Below are positions 26,629-34,736 of a DNA stretch of 64,000 nucleotides, in pieces (the stretch's first letter is position 1; each line of letters starts with the position of its first letter). The stretch spans positions 992,001-1,056,000 of the forward strand of contig NZ_CP109460.1 of assembly GCF_036227565.1 (NCBI RefSeq), in the 5' to 3' direction. The notes below the pieces were generated by a model. The model worked only from the letters and a program-made list of their open reading frames with translations. It searched no databases and was not told the origin of the DNA. Source of the DNA: Streptomyces sp. NBC_01454 (GTDB lineage: Bacteria; Actinomycetota; Actinomycetes; Streptomycetales; Streptomycetaceae). The position numbers and the translations under genes were made by a program.

Positions 26629-27260
26629 GACTCTTCCTGACGCTTGATCAATTCCTCCGCGAAGTCCATATACGCCGACTCCTTGGCCTGGACCGAGTTC
26701 CCGAAGGATTGGGCGTACAGGTCGAGCCGCGCGATATGGGTGTCCAGCACCTCGAAACCCCGCTCGGTAAGTGCCTCGCGAGCGTCGGCATCGGGCCCGG
26801 TGCGCGTGGCATCGGGACGGTTGGTCCGATTGAGCAGGACCGCTGTGCGGGCCGGCTCAGCACGCAGGGACTGCACGTCCGCCATCTCACCGAGGATGGG
26901 TGCCATCCGGTCCAGTTCGATGGGAGCGGGAGTGACGGGCACGATCCACTCACCGGCGTACCTCATGATGCTGCGGGCAATCCGGGGATGGTCCTCCAGC
27001 TGGGGCGCATCGAGCACGACGGCCTGCCGGTCGCCGAGGAAGTCGTTCACGCGACGGTGGACGTCCCCCACCGGCAGGGCGATCACCGGAAACGGAAAGC
27101 CACCGGCCAGCTCGCTCCAGCGCAGCGCGGAAGCGGCTGGGTCACCGTCGACCAGCAGGGGGGACAGTCCCAACTCATGAAGCGCATGGGCCAGCCACAC
27201 AGCACTCGTCGTCTTTCCGACGCCGGGCTTGAGGTTCACAAACGCACAGCTCAACGGCAC
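26625..27260 (-). CDS. ParA-family ATPase (plasmid-partition type)
   Basis: 211 residues from GTG 27260. The frame continues to 27650, but the extra 130 residues look non-coding. The deviant Walker A is 'LKPGVGKTTSAVWLAHALHE' (residues 9-28), keeping both lysines of the ParA/MinD class though the usual KGG is KPG. 'LLVDGDPAASALRW' is the DxD motif and 'AVVLDAPQLEDHP' the Walker B region. The small protein downstream is translationally coupled. Such pairs occur on Streptomyces plasmids and integrated elements, consistent with the decayed, IS-containing surroundings. Confidence 0.78.
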   Translation of the reverse strand: MPLSCAFVNLKPGVGKTTSAVWLAHALHELGLSPLLVDGDPAASALRWSELAGGFPFPVIALPVGDVHRRVNDFLGDRQAVVLDAPQLEDHPRIARSIMRYAGEWIVPVTPAPIELDRMAPILGEMADVQSLRAEPARTAVLLNRTNRPDATRTGPDADAREALTERGFEVLDTHIARLDLYAQSFGNSVQAKESAYMDFAEELIKRQEES

Positions 27261-27653
27261 GAGAGCTGACGCTAACGGGCGCGATCGTCCAGCCTCGGCC
27301 GACACGAGGGCGTAGCTTCGTGGTTCACCCGCACGCGAGTGAGAAACGGCGGGCACCCGGTTGTTGTCACAGTCGACCATGTGCACCAGCGGCGGCCTCT
27401 TCTTGCCCGCGCGCCGGACAGCATTCAGCCCGATCCCGTCCTCAGCTGCTACTCCGCTCGGCCCCGCCACGACCGGCCCACAGAACCTGGCGGACCAGCG
27501 CGGATGGTGGACGGCGCGGCCTCGGCCATGAGCTGAGGGCACACCCTCCCCCTCCCCCTCGGAGCCGCATGGAATCCGCCCGCCCTTGGCCACCACCTCC
27601 GCGAGATGTCCCATCCGGCCGGCAAGGGCCCGTACGCCTCGTTCTCGCACCGC
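27261..27653. other. Region upstream of the ParA gene, no gene assigned
   Basis: Open frames exist on both strands, including an extension of the ParA frame, but none shows family character. The region is Pro/Arg/Gly-rich in translation, typical of non-coding high-GC DNA. Confidence 0.45.
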
Positions 27654-28079
27654 TCACCAGCCGAGGAAACTCAACCGCACCTGGCGGTTCGGGTTGTCGA
27701 CGTTGGTGTCGACCAGGCAGACCGACTGCCAGGTGCCCAGTGCCATTCGGCCCGATACGACCGGGAGGGTGGCGTGGGGTGGGACGAGGGCGGGCAGGAC
27801 GTGGTCGCGGCCGTGGCCGGGGCTGCCGTGGCGGTGGCGCCAGCGGTTGTCGGCGGGCAGGAGGTCGTGGAGCGCGGCCAGGAGGTCTTCGTCGCTGCCG
27901 GCGCCGGTTTCCAGCACGGCGATACCGGCCGTTGCGTGGGGGACGAAGATGTTCAGCAGGCCGTCGCGGCCGTCTGCCGCCTCTTGGAGGAAGACCGTGC
28001 AGTCGGCGGTGAGATCGGCGACGGACTCGGCCGTGCCGGTGGTGATTTCCAGGGTGCGGGTGGTGAATGCGGTGCTCAT
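27654..28079 (-). CDS. YjbQ/UPF0047 family protein
   Basis: 141 residues. 'GLLNIFVPHATAGIAVLETG', 'DNRWRHRHGSPGHGRDHVLP' and 'GRMALGTWQSVCLVDTNVDN' carry the conserved His and Asn residues of the UPF0047/YjbQ family, whose E. coli member has weak thiamine-phosphate synthase activity. Length matches the family. It is a single gene, divergent from the sulfonate operon leader that begins 150 bases away. Confidence 0.92.
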   Translation of the reverse strand: MSTAFTTRTLEITTGTAESVADLTADCTVFLQEAADGRDGLLNIFVPHATAGIAVLETGAGSDEDLLAALHDLLPADNRWRHRHGSPGHGRDHVLPALVPPHATLPVVSGRMALGTWQSVCLVDTNVDNPNRQVRLSFLGW

Positions 28080-28191
28080 GCGTTCATTTTCCTCTGGGCG
28101 GCGTGTCCTCGTCGCCGGCTAGCCCCGCGGGCGCCTTCCGCAATGTTGCCGCCACGTTCCGGCAATAAGGGTCCGGCAGCCGAGATGACGA

Positions 28192-28221
28192 TTGACCTCT
28201 CTTCGAGGGCGCGGCTACGTT
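28192..28221 (+). promoter_or_regulatory. Candidate promoter for a leaderless sulfur-responsive leader peptide
   Basis: TTGACC (28192-28197) and TACGTT (28216-28221) are separated by 18 bases, a good fit to housekeeping sigma promoters. Transcription would start about 7 bases after the -10, at or next to the ATG at 28229, making the leader peptide mRNA leaderless. Confidence 0.55.
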
Positions 28222-28228
28222 CATCGGC

Positions 28229-28318
28229 ATGTCTACCTCAGCCCTGCTCACCACGCGCGGTCATATCGACCTGGTGCGGGTGGCCTCTGCCGCGTGTCGC
28301 CGCGGCGGCCGTTGCTGA
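28229..28318 (+). CDS. Putative Cys-containing leader peptide of the sulfonate operon
   Basis: 29 residues, 'MSTSALLTTRGHIDLVRVAS' then 'AACRRGGRC'. It belongs to the family of short actinobacterial leader peptides with the H-x-D-L-V-R-V-x-S-A-x-C-R-R motif found upstream of sulfur assimilation genes. It ends with Cys as the last codon before TGA and has another Cys six codons earlier. Slow translation at Cys codons when cysteine is scarce could affect the downstream 440-base leader RNA and ssu expression, as reported for mycobacterial Cys-rich upstream ORFs. The mechanism here is inference; the peptide itself is clearly recognisable. Confidence 0.85.
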   Translation: MSTSALLTTRGHIDLVRVASAACRRGGRC

Positions 28319-28390
28319 CGTCAGTGCAGACGCGGGGCCTGTTGTTCGTCATGGGCTCGGTTCCGCAGGAATTGCTACGCGGGGTTTTGT

Positions 28391-28422
28391 AGCCCAGGGA
28401 TGTGCTTAGCCCAGGGATGTGC
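28391..28422 (+). repeat. 15-bp direct repeat in the ssu leader region
   Basis: Two exact copies of AGCCCAGGGATGTGC (28391-28405, 28408-28422) are separated by two bases. They lie in the transcribed leader upstream of ssuC. They could be a protein or RNA pairing site, or a simple duplication. Confidence 0.7.
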
Positions 28423-28690
28423 GTTGCAGGGTCTCGCATCGCGGGGATGGGTGTCGCAAGCCTTCCGTGGGCGTTGCCTATCCTTCGCGGTGCTTCGTGG
28501 TGCTTCGTGCAGGCGTCTTTTGTGACCTGTCTCTTTCCCTGATCTCGCTGGTCTGCCGGGCATTCCCGCGTACGTAGCGGTTCAGTGGGCCGTGCCGCCG
28601 CCGAGGCCGGCGAGTCGCGTCTGTCGTGTCGGGTCGGGTCGGGTCGTGCCCGGTGAGTCGTGCGTTCGGTGCATCCCCCTCCCGCCTTAT

Positions 28691-28735
28691 CTCCCCTCCC
28701 CTCCCCTCCCCTCCCCTCCCCTCCCCTCCCCTCCC
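28691..28735 (+). repeat. Nine tandem CTCCC units just upstream of ssuC
   Basis: A pure (CTCCC)9 tract of 45 bp ends 22 bases before the ssuC ATG and is followed by CTCTCC. The complementary strand is (GGGAG)9, which can form G-quadruplexes. In the mRNA, CUCCC is complementary to GGGAG-type ribosome sites. The tract is prone to slippage and lies in the 5' untranslated region. Confidence 0.9.
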
Positions 28736-28757
28736 CTCTCCCGCCCGTGGAGCATTC

Positions 28758-29747
28758 ATGACTGTTGAGCAGGCCGTGCGCGGCCATGTGCCGCCCGATA
28801 CCTCCGATCCCTCGGTGCAGCCGGTGCAGCACGCACACTTGAAGAGTTCGGAAGAGCGGAGGAAGCCGCCGGAGAAGTCCGCACGTGGAGTGGGGCCGGC
28901 GGGTGGTGAGGCCGAAGGTGGGGCCGGCGGCCGTGACGAGGGGCTTGAGCTTGTCCGTGTGGTGGCGGGTTCCCGGCGTCGGTGGGCGGTGCCGCGGTGG
29001 TTGCGGCGTACGGCCGGGCCCGTGGCGCTCCTGGTGCTGTGGCAGGTGTCGAGCGCCAGTGGGGTGCTGGAGGCCGGCATTCTGGCGTCGCCCGGCACCA
29101 TCGCGGCCACCGCGGGCGAGCTGGTCTCGGACGGCACGCTGCCCTCGGCGATGCTGGTGTCCGTGCAACGGGTCGCGGTCGGGCTGCTGTTGGGCGGCGT
29201 GACGGGTGTGGTGCTGGCGCTGGTGTCGGGGCTTTCGCGGCTCGGTGAGGACCTGGTGGACGCCACCGTGCAGATGCTGCGGGCCATCCCGTGGGTGGGG
29301 GTGATCCCGCTGTTCATCATCTGGCTGGGCATCGGTGAGGCACCCAAGATCGCGCTGATCTCGCTGGGTGTGGCCTTCCATCTGTATCTGAACGTGCATG
29401 CCGGGATCCGTGGCGTGGATGCCCAGTTGGTGGAGGCGGGGAACTCGCTCGGGCTGACCCGATGGGGCCTCGTCCGGCATGTGGTGCTGCCCGGTGCGCT
29501 GCCGGGCGCCATGACCGGGCTGCGCTACTCGCTCGCCACCGCGTGGCTCGCGCTGGTCTTCGGTGAGCAGATCAATGCCGATGACGGGCTGGGCTTTCTG
29601 ATGAACCAGGCCAGGGAGTTCTTCCGCACCGACGTGATCGTGGTGTGCCTGGTCGTCTATGCGCTCCTCGGGCTGCTCGCCGATTTCGTCATCCGTACTC
29701 TCGAAAGGCTGCTGCTGCAATGGCGACCGACGTTCACGGGCCAGTGA
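28758..29747 (+). CDS. ssuC: Aliphatic sulfonate ABC transporter permease SsuC
   Basis: 329 residues from ATG 28758. The first about 80 residues are a hydrophilic extension not usual in SsuC. Then come five to six membrane helices and the BPD transporter EAA loop 'VEAGNSLGLTRWGLVRHVVL' with 'PGALPGAMTGLRYSLATAWL', matching TauC/SsuC permeases. It is the first structural gene after the leader; ssuB starts 28 bases before its stop. The order C-B-A-D differs from the E. coli order. It moves alkanesulfonates across the membrane with SsuB and SsuA. Confidence 0.88.
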   Translation: MTVEQAVRGHVPPDTSDPSVQPVQHAHLKSSEERRKPPEKSARGVGPAGGEAEGGAGGRDEGLELVRVVAGSRRRWAVPRWLRRTAGPVALLVLWQVSSASGVLEAGILASPGTIAATAGELVSDGTLPSAMLVSVQRVAVGLLLGGVTGVVLALVSGLSRLGEDLVDATVQMLRAIPWVGVIPLFIIWLGIGEAPKIALISLGVAFHLYLNVHAGIRGVDAQLVEAGNSLGLTRWGLVRHVVLPGALPGAMTGLRYSLATAWLALVFGEQINADDGLGFLMNQAREFFRTDVIVVCLVVYALLGLLADFVIRTLERLLLQWRPTFTGQ

Positions 29748-30706
29748 CCGGGATCGAACACCGGCGGCGTCCGCACCCCGCGGGCTCCGGCGCCGCCGTG
29801 GAGGTGGACGGGCTGGTACGGGCGTTCGGTGACCGGGTGGTCATCGACGGTCTGGAGCTGTCCGTCCGGACCGGTGAGTTCGTGGCGCTGCTCGGACGCA
29901 GCGGTTGCGGGAAGTCGACCCTGCTGCGGGTACTGGCGGGACTCGACCGGGAGATCACGGGCGAGGTGCTGGTGCCGCGCCGTAAGGCCGTGGCGTTCCA
30001 GGCGCCGCGGCTGATGCCCTGGAAGCGGGTCTGGCGCAATGTGCTGCTGGGACTGCCGGGGCGTCCGCGACGCGAGGCTGCTGTACGGGCGTTGACGGAG
30101 GTCGGGCTCGGCCATCGGGCGGACGCCTGGCCCAAGACGCTCTCGGGCGGCGAGGCACAGCGCGCGTCGCTGGCCCGTGCGCTGGTGCGGGAGCCGGATC
30201 TGCTGCTGCTCGACGAGCCGTTCGGTGCCCTCGACGCGCTGACCCGGCTCAAGGCCCAGCGTCTGGTGGCGGAGTTGTGGCAGGAGCGCGGCTGCGCGGT
30301 GCTGCTGGTCACCCATGACGTGGAGGAGGCGCTGCTGCTCGCCGACCGGGTGCTGGTGATGGAGGACGGGCGGATCGCGTACGAGGCCACGGTGGATCTG
30401 GCACGGCCGCGCGATATCTCCGCTCCGCGCTTCGGTGCGCTGCGCGCCCGACTGCTCGACCGGCTCGGGGTGGAGGGCGCGGAAGTTTCCGAGGCGGGCC
30501 AGGAAGGCTCCGAGGCGGGAGAGGCCGACGCCCGGACCCGTGCGCAGACAGCCGCCCCCGCAGACGTCGGCGTCGACGCCGACGCCGACGCCGGGCAACA
30601 CCCCACGCCCTCAGCCGTCCCCGCACCCATCCCCGCCCCCGTCCCCGTCCCCGCACCCGTCCCCAACACCCCGCACCGACCCCAGAACGAAACGGACACG
30701 CCATGA
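29720..30706 (+). CDS. ssuB: Aliphatic sulfonate ABC transporter ATP-binding protein SsuB
   Basis: 328 residues. Walker A 'LLGRSGCGKSTLLRVLAG', signature 'LSGGEAQRASLARALV', Walker B 'LLLLDEPFGALDALTRLKAQ' and H-loop 'VTHDVEEAL' are all intact. 'AVAFQAPRLMPWKRVWRNVL' is the Q-loop typical of SsuB/TauB. The C-terminal about 70 residues are a low-complexity Ala/Asp then Pro/Val/Ala tail, probably unstructured. It overlaps ssuC by 28 bases and ssuA by 4. Confidence 0.92.
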   Translation: MATDVHGPVTGIEHRRRPHPAGSGAAVEVDGLVRAFGDRVVIDGLELSVRTGEFVALLGRSGCGKSTLLRVLAGLDREITGEVLVPRRKAVAFQAPRLMPWKRVWRNVLLGLPGRPRREAAVRALTEVGLGHRADAWPKTLSGGEAQRASLARALVREPDLLLLDEPFGALDALTRLKAQRLVAELWQERGCAVLLVTHDVEEALLLADRVLVMEDGRIAYEATVDLARPRDISAPRFGALRARLLDRLGVEGAEVSEAGQEGSEAGEADARTRAQTAAPADVGVDADADAGQHPTPSAVPAPIPAPVPVPAPVPNTPHRPQNETDTP

Positions 30707-31749
30707 GAGCACACCATCTCGGCCCGGCCGCCCTGCTGCTTCCGCTCACTCTGCTGCTGGCCGGCTGCGGGGGTGCGTCGCGGGCCGAGGGGGCCGGGGG
30801 CGGAACCGGCAGCGGCACGGACGGCAAGGGGTCGCTGACCCTCAACGTCGGTGACCAGAAGGGGGGTTCGGAGGCGCTGCTGCGTGCCGCAGGGGAGCTG
30901 GACGACCTTCCGTACAAGATCAAGTGGTCGACGTTCACCTCGGGGCCGCCGCTGCTGGAGGCGATCAACGCGGGGGCGGTGGATGTCGGCGCGGTCGGCA
31001 ACACCCCGCCCGTGTTCGCCGCCGCGGCGAAGTCGAAGATCAAGGTGATCGCCGCGACGCACAGCAGGTCGGACGGCGAGGCGATCCTGGTGCGGAAGAA
31101 CTCCCCGCTCCGGCGGCCGGCACAGCTCAAGGGCAAGACCGTCGCCGTTGCCCAGGGCAGTTCCGCGCACTACCAACTCATCGCCTCGCTGAAGAAGGCG
31201 GGACTGACGCCGAAGGACGTCACGCTCAGCTACCTCCAGCCGGCCGACGCGCTCGCGGCGTTCACCCGGGGGAAGGTGGACGCCTGGGCGGTATGGGACC
31301 CGTACACCTCGCAGGCGCTGGACCGGGCCGGGGCCCGGGTGCTGACCACCGGGCAGGGCGTGGTCAACGGGCTCGGCTTCCAGGTCGCCGCGCCGGCCGC
31401 GCTGGACGACAAGAAGAAGTCCGCGGCGCTGAAGGACTACACCGACCGGCTGCGGCGGGCGCAACACTGGGTGTTCACACACCCCGACGACTTCGCGAAG
31501 GCCTGGGTGAAGGAGACCGGGCTGCCGCAGAAGGCGGCGCTGGACGCGGTCCGGCGTACCCGGGGCACGGCGGTCGCGGTCGCCGTGGACAAGCCCGCCA
31601 TCGCCTCCGAGCAGGGGATCGTGGACGCGTTCGCGGCACAGAAGCTGATTCCGCGGTCCTTCGACTTCGGGGACTTCGTCGACCCTCGTTTCAACGGTGA
31701 CCTGCCGCCTTCGAGCACGGCACCGCACACCTATGGAAAGGCGCGCTGA
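30703..31749 (+). CDS. ssuA: Aliphatic sulfonate substrate-binding lipoprotein SsuA
   Basis: 348 residues. Lipobox 'LLLAGCGG' (Cys about residue 23) indicates a membrane-anchored binding protein. 'LTLNVGDQKGGSEALLRAAG', 'GAVDVGAVGNTPPVFAAAAK' and 'LKGKTVAVAQGSSAHYQLIA' are characteristic of SsuA/NrtA/TauA proteins. It delivers sulfonates to SsuBC. ATG overlaps the ssuB stop (ATGA). Confidence 0.93.
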   Translation: MRAHHLGPAALLLPLTLLLAGCGGASRAEGAGGGTGSGTDGKGSLTLNVGDQKGGSEALLRAAGELDDLPYKIKWSTFTSGPPLLEAINAGAVDVGAVGNTPPVFAAAAKSKIKVIAATHSRSDGEAILVRKNSPLRRPAQLKGKTVAVAQGSSAHYQLIASLKKAGLTPKDVTLSYLQPADALAAFTRGKVDAWAVWDPYTSQALDRAGARVLTTGQGVVNGLGFQVAAPAALDDKKKSAALKDYTDRLRRAQHWVFTHPDDFAKAWVKETGLPQKAALDAVRRTRGTAVAVAVDKPAIASEQGIVDAFAAQKLIPRSFDFGDFVDPRFNGDLPPSSTAPHTYGKAR

Positions 31750-31750
31750 G

Positions 31751-32956
31751 ATGTCCGTACACCTGCACTGGTTTCTGCCGACCGGCGGCGACGGGCGGAC
31801 CCTCGTCGACCGGCATGCCTACACCGACGGCGGCATCCGGCGGGACCGCATCACGCCGGTGAGCGGGGTACGGGCCCCGGACATCGAGTATCTCGCCCAA
31901 ATCGCCAAGGCAGCCGAGCAGTTGGGGTTCGAGGCGGTGCTCACGCCGACCGGCACCTGGTGCGAGGACGCCTGGCTGACGACGGTGGCGCTCACCCAGG
32001 TGACGGAGCGCCTGAAGTTCCTCGTCGCGTTCCGGCCCGGGGTGATCTCGCCGGTGCTGGCGGCGCAGATGGCCGCGACGTACCAGCGGATCTCGCGGGG
32101 GCGACTGCTGCTGAACGTGGTGACGGGTGGCGACTCGACCGAGCAGAGGCGGTTCGGGGACTCCCTCGACCATGACCGGCGCTATGCCCGCACGGATGAG
32201 TTCCTGCAGGTCGTGCGCGGGGTGTGGGGTGGCGCGCCGTTCGACTTCCGGGGCGAGCATTACCAGATCGAGGGTGGTCTGACGGCGCTGCCGCCGGATC
32301 CGCTGCCGCAGATCTTCTTCGGCGGCTCCTCGCCCGCCGCGGGGCCGGTCGCCGCCCGGAACGTGGATGTCTACCTCACCTGGGGCGAGCCGCCCGAGCA
32401 AGTCCGGCAGAAGATCGACTGGATTCGCGGGCTGGCGGAGAAGGAGGGGCGTACGGTCCGGTTCGGCATTCGGCTGCACACCATCTCGCGGGATGCGTCG
32501 AAGGATGCCTGGGCGACCGCCGGACGGCTGCTCGACGATCTCGACCCGGAGACGATCGCGTCCGCGCAGCAGGCGCTGGGCCGGAGCGAGTCGGTGGGAC
32601 AGCAGCGGATGCTGGCGCTGCACGGCGGGTCGCGGGACAAGCTGGAGATCTCGCCCAACCTGTGGGCGGGCGTCGGTCTGGTGCGCGGTGGTGCCGGGAC
32701 GGCGCTGGTCGGCAGTCATGCCGAGGTCGCCGACCGGATCGAGGAGTACCACGCGCTGGGCGTCGAGCACTTCGTGCTCTCCGGCTATCCGCATCTGGAG
32801 GAGGCGTACTGGTTCGGGGAGGGCGTACGGCCGGAGCTCGCCGCCCGCGGACTGCTGGATGCCGGACGCCCGCCGCTCGACGGGGTGCCCGCCGCCCACG
32901 GCCGGCCGGCGTCCGCACCGGGTGGCGCGCCCCTGCTGTTCGCGGGCGGTCGCTGA
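31751..32956 (+). CDS. ssuD: FMNH2-dependent alkanesulfonate monooxygenase SsuD
   Basis: 401 residues from ATG 31751, immediately after the ssuA stop. Luciferase-like TIM-barrel flavin monooxygenase: 'VHLHWFLPTGGDGR', 'YLAQIAKAAEQLGFEAVLTP', 'FLVAFRPGVISPVLAAQMAA', 'LLLNVVTGGDSTEQRRFGD' and 'YPHLEEAYWFGEGVRPEL' are SsuD hallmarks. It cleaves the C-S bond of alkanesulfonates, releasing sulfite for cysteine synthesis. It needs FMNH2 from a reductase; no SsuE is in the window. The C-terminal about 30 residues are an Ala/Pro/Gly extension. Confidence 0.95.
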   Translation: MSVHLHWFLPTGGDGRTLVDRHAYTDGGIRRDRITPVSGVRAPDIEYLAQIAKAAEQLGFEAVLTPTGTWCEDAWLTTVALTQVTERLKFLVAFRPGVISPVLAAQMAATYQRISRGRLLLNVVTGGDSTEQRRFGDSLDHDRRYARTDEFLQVVRGVWGGAPFDFRGEHYQIEGGLTALPPDPLPQIFFGGSSPAAGPVAARNVDVYLTWGEPPEQVRQKIDWIRGLAEKEGRTVRFGIRLHTISRDASKDAWATAGRLLDDLDPETIASAQQALGRSESVGQQRMLALHGGSRDKLEISPNLWAGVGLVRGGAGTALVGSHAEVADRIEEYHALGVEHFVLSGYPHLEEAYWFGEGVRPELAARGLLDAGRPPLDGVPAAHGRPASAPGGAPLLFAGGR

Positions 32957-33126
32957 GCGGAGTGGTGCGGAGGACGTGGTGCCTGGGGCGCGGTGGCGGT
33001 GATCGCCGCGCCCCACGCGGGCCCGCGTCTGGTCCGAGCGGGCGGCGTCCAGGCCGAGGCCCGCTGCTCCGGTAGGCGTCCGGGCGGCCCGGGAAGAGAT
33101 CCCCCGCCTCCCGGGTTGGATGAAAC

Positions 33127-34245
33127 ATGAACCACTCCGGGGTGCGTGACGTCGAGGTCGTGGTGATCGGTGCCGGGCAGGCCGGTCTGGCCGCGGCCTT
33201 CCATCTGCGGCGGGCCGGCTGGGCGCCGGATCGGGACTTCGTCGTCCTCGATCACTCTCCGCGCCCCGGCGGGGCCTGGCAGTTCCGGTGGCCCACGCTG
33301 ACCTTCGACAAGGTGCACGGGATGCATGCGCTGCCGGGTATGGAGCTGACCGGCGCCGACCCGCGGCGCCCGTCGTCCGAGGTGATCGGCGGGTACTTCG
33401 CACGTTATGAGCGGACCTTCGGGCTGCGGGTGCACCGGCCGGTGAACGTGGCGGCGGTGCGTACGGGCGCCGGCGGACGGCTGCTGGTCGAGACGTCCGA
33501 GGGCGCCTACGCACCGCGGGCGCTGATCAATGCGACCGGGACCTGGGACCGGCCGTTCTGGCCACGGTTTCCCGGCCAGGAGGTGTTCGCCGGCCGCCAG
33601 CTGCACAGCGCGCAGTACGCGGGGCCGGCGGACTTCCGCGGCGCGCGGGTCGTGGTCGTGGGTGGCGGGACGTCGGCCGTCCAGCAGCTGCTGGAGATCG
33701 CGCCGGTCGCGGCCGCCACGACATGGGTGACCCGTCGGCCGCCGGTGTTCCGGGAGGGGCCGTTCGGCGAGGAGCAGGGCCGGGCCGCCGTCGCTCTCGT
33801 GGAGCAGCGGGTACGGCAGGGCCTGCCGCCGCGGAGCGTGGTGAGCGTGACGGGGCTGCCGATGACCGAGGCACTTCGGCAGGCCCGGGCGAGCGGCGTG
33901 CTGGCACGGCAGCCGCTCTTCGAGCGCCTCACGCCCGGCGGTGTGGCCTGGGCCGACGGCCGTACGGTCGAGGCCGATGTGGTCCTGTACGCGACGGGCT
34001 TTCGCGCGGCGCTCGACCATCTCGCCCCGCTGCGGCTGCGCGAGCCGGGCGGCGGCATCCGGCTGGACGGCACCCGCACCCTGCGCGAGGCGCGGGTGCA
34101 CCTCGTCGGATACGGACCGTCGGCGAGCACCATCGGCGCCAACCGGGCGGGGCGTGTCGCGGTCCGGGACATCCGGCGGCTGCTCGACAGCCCCCTTCAA
34201 CTGGACGGACACGAGACGGAGTTGGTGGGGAGGCTGGCCTCATGA
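33127..34245 (+). CDS. FAD-dependent, NAD(P)-binding monooxygenase/oxidoreductase
   Basis: 372 residues from ATG 33127. The N-terminal Rossmann motif 'VIGAGQAGLAAAFHLRRAG' binds FAD. A second, 'VVVGGGTSAVQQLLEIA' (about residues 178-195), binds NAD(P)H. 'PGGAWQFRWPTLTFDKVHGM' and 'DVVLYATGFRAALDHLAPL' match the flavin-monooxygenase/CzcO-like group. It follows ssuD by 170 bases in the same direction and may be a late gene of the operon acting on a sulfur-containing compound, or an independent gene. Confidence 0.85.
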   Translation: MNHSGVRDVEVVVIGAGQAGLAAAFHLRRAGWAPDRDFVVLDHSPRPGGAWQFRWPTLTFDKVHGMHALPGMELTGADPRRPSSEVIGGYFARYERTFGLRVHRPVNVAAVRTGAGGRLLVETSEGAYAPRALINATGTWDRPFWPRFPGQEVFAGRQLHSAQYAGPADFRGARVVVVGGGTSAVQQLLEIAPVAAATTWVTRRPPVFREGPFGEEQGRAAVALVEQRVRQGLPPRSVVSVTGLPMTEALRQARASGVLARQPLFERLTPGGVAWADGRTVEADVVLYATGFRAALDHLAPLRLREPGGGIRLDGTRTLREARVHLVGYGPSASTIGANRAGRVAVRDIRRLLDSPLQLDGHETELVGRLAS

Positions 34246-34494
34246 GGCAGGGCGGCTCACTGCCGCCCCGGGGCGCCGCCAAAGACTCCGCGGCCGCGCA
34301 CGTCCGGCGCGGGAACGCACGTTCGCAGGTAAGCATGATCGAAGAGACGGGGCCTTCAATTGACTTCCCGCGCCGGTCACTGTTGACGAGGCGCAGGCGG
34401 CGGGCTGCAGACCGAAACGCCGACGTCCTCCGGTCGATACCTCTTGCCGGGCCGACGAGTTGGATCCCACACCACACGTCAAGGAGAAGCCCCG

Positions 34495-34554
34495 ATGAAC
34501 ATCCTCACCAACCTTCTCGCGTGCGTCCTTCACTTCGTGGGGTGGCTTATTTGA
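34495..34554 (+). CDS. 19-residue hydrophobic micro-ORF between a ribosome site and a strong terminator
   Basis: ATG 34495 follows AAGGAGAAG with ideal spacing and encodes 'MNILTNLLACVLHFVGWLI', then TGA at 34552-34554. The peptide is one short membrane-spanning or membrane-active helix with a single Cys. A perfect 12-bp hairpin begins 14 bases after the stop. The unit is about 110 bases from ribosome site to terminator end, far too compact to be accidental. No family is recognised. It could be a toxic membrane peptide, a signalling peptide precursor or a leader peptide with a terminator. Confidence 0.6.
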   Translation: MNILTNLLACVLHFVGWLI

Positions 34555-34567
34555 CCAACCCCGCATG

Positions 34568-34606
34568 AAGGCGCCGCCGTCCCTGTCCCTGGAGCGGCGG
34601 CGCCTT
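34568..34606 (+). terminator. Strong hairpin terminator after the micro-ORF
   Basis: Arms AAGGCGCCGCCG (34568-34579) and CGGCGGCGCCTT (34595-34606) pair perfectly over 12 bp with a 15-base loop. It lies directly downstream of the 19-residue ORF. Confidence 0.8.
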
Positions 34607-34736
34607 CGCGTGCGGCGAGCCCCGCGCCCGACGTAAAACGCCTGGTCAAACTCGACATCCTCACCGAGTTCGAACTGGCAGCTTCGCCAGGAAGCAGTAA
34701 TCGGCCGAGCCCCGTGGTGGGGACCAGTGGGCCGTG

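Larger units (their letters stand above)
28319..28757. promoter_or_regulatory. Long untranslated leader between the leader peptide and ssuC, rich in direct repeats
   Basis: No gene is seen in this 439-base stretch. It contains a 15-base direct repeat AGCCCAGGGATGTGC at 28391-28405 and 28408-28422, repeats of CGTGGTGCTTCGTG near 28490-28508, GGGTC repeats near 28627-28645, and the CTCCC tract listed separately. The length and repeats are unusual for a Streptomyces leader and fit a post-transcriptional control region. Confidence 0.5.

Noticed and set aside
28248..29720. Open frame of 490 codons on the minus strand across the ssu leader and ssuC
   Set aside because: Translation is repetitive Gln/His/Arg/Thr sequence, opposite a clear permease gene, and includes the CTCCC tract as a Gly/Glu/Arg repeat.
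29734..31728. Long minus-strand frame opposite ssuB and ssuA
   Set aside because: No domain, biased composition, and the plus strand has complete transporter motifs.
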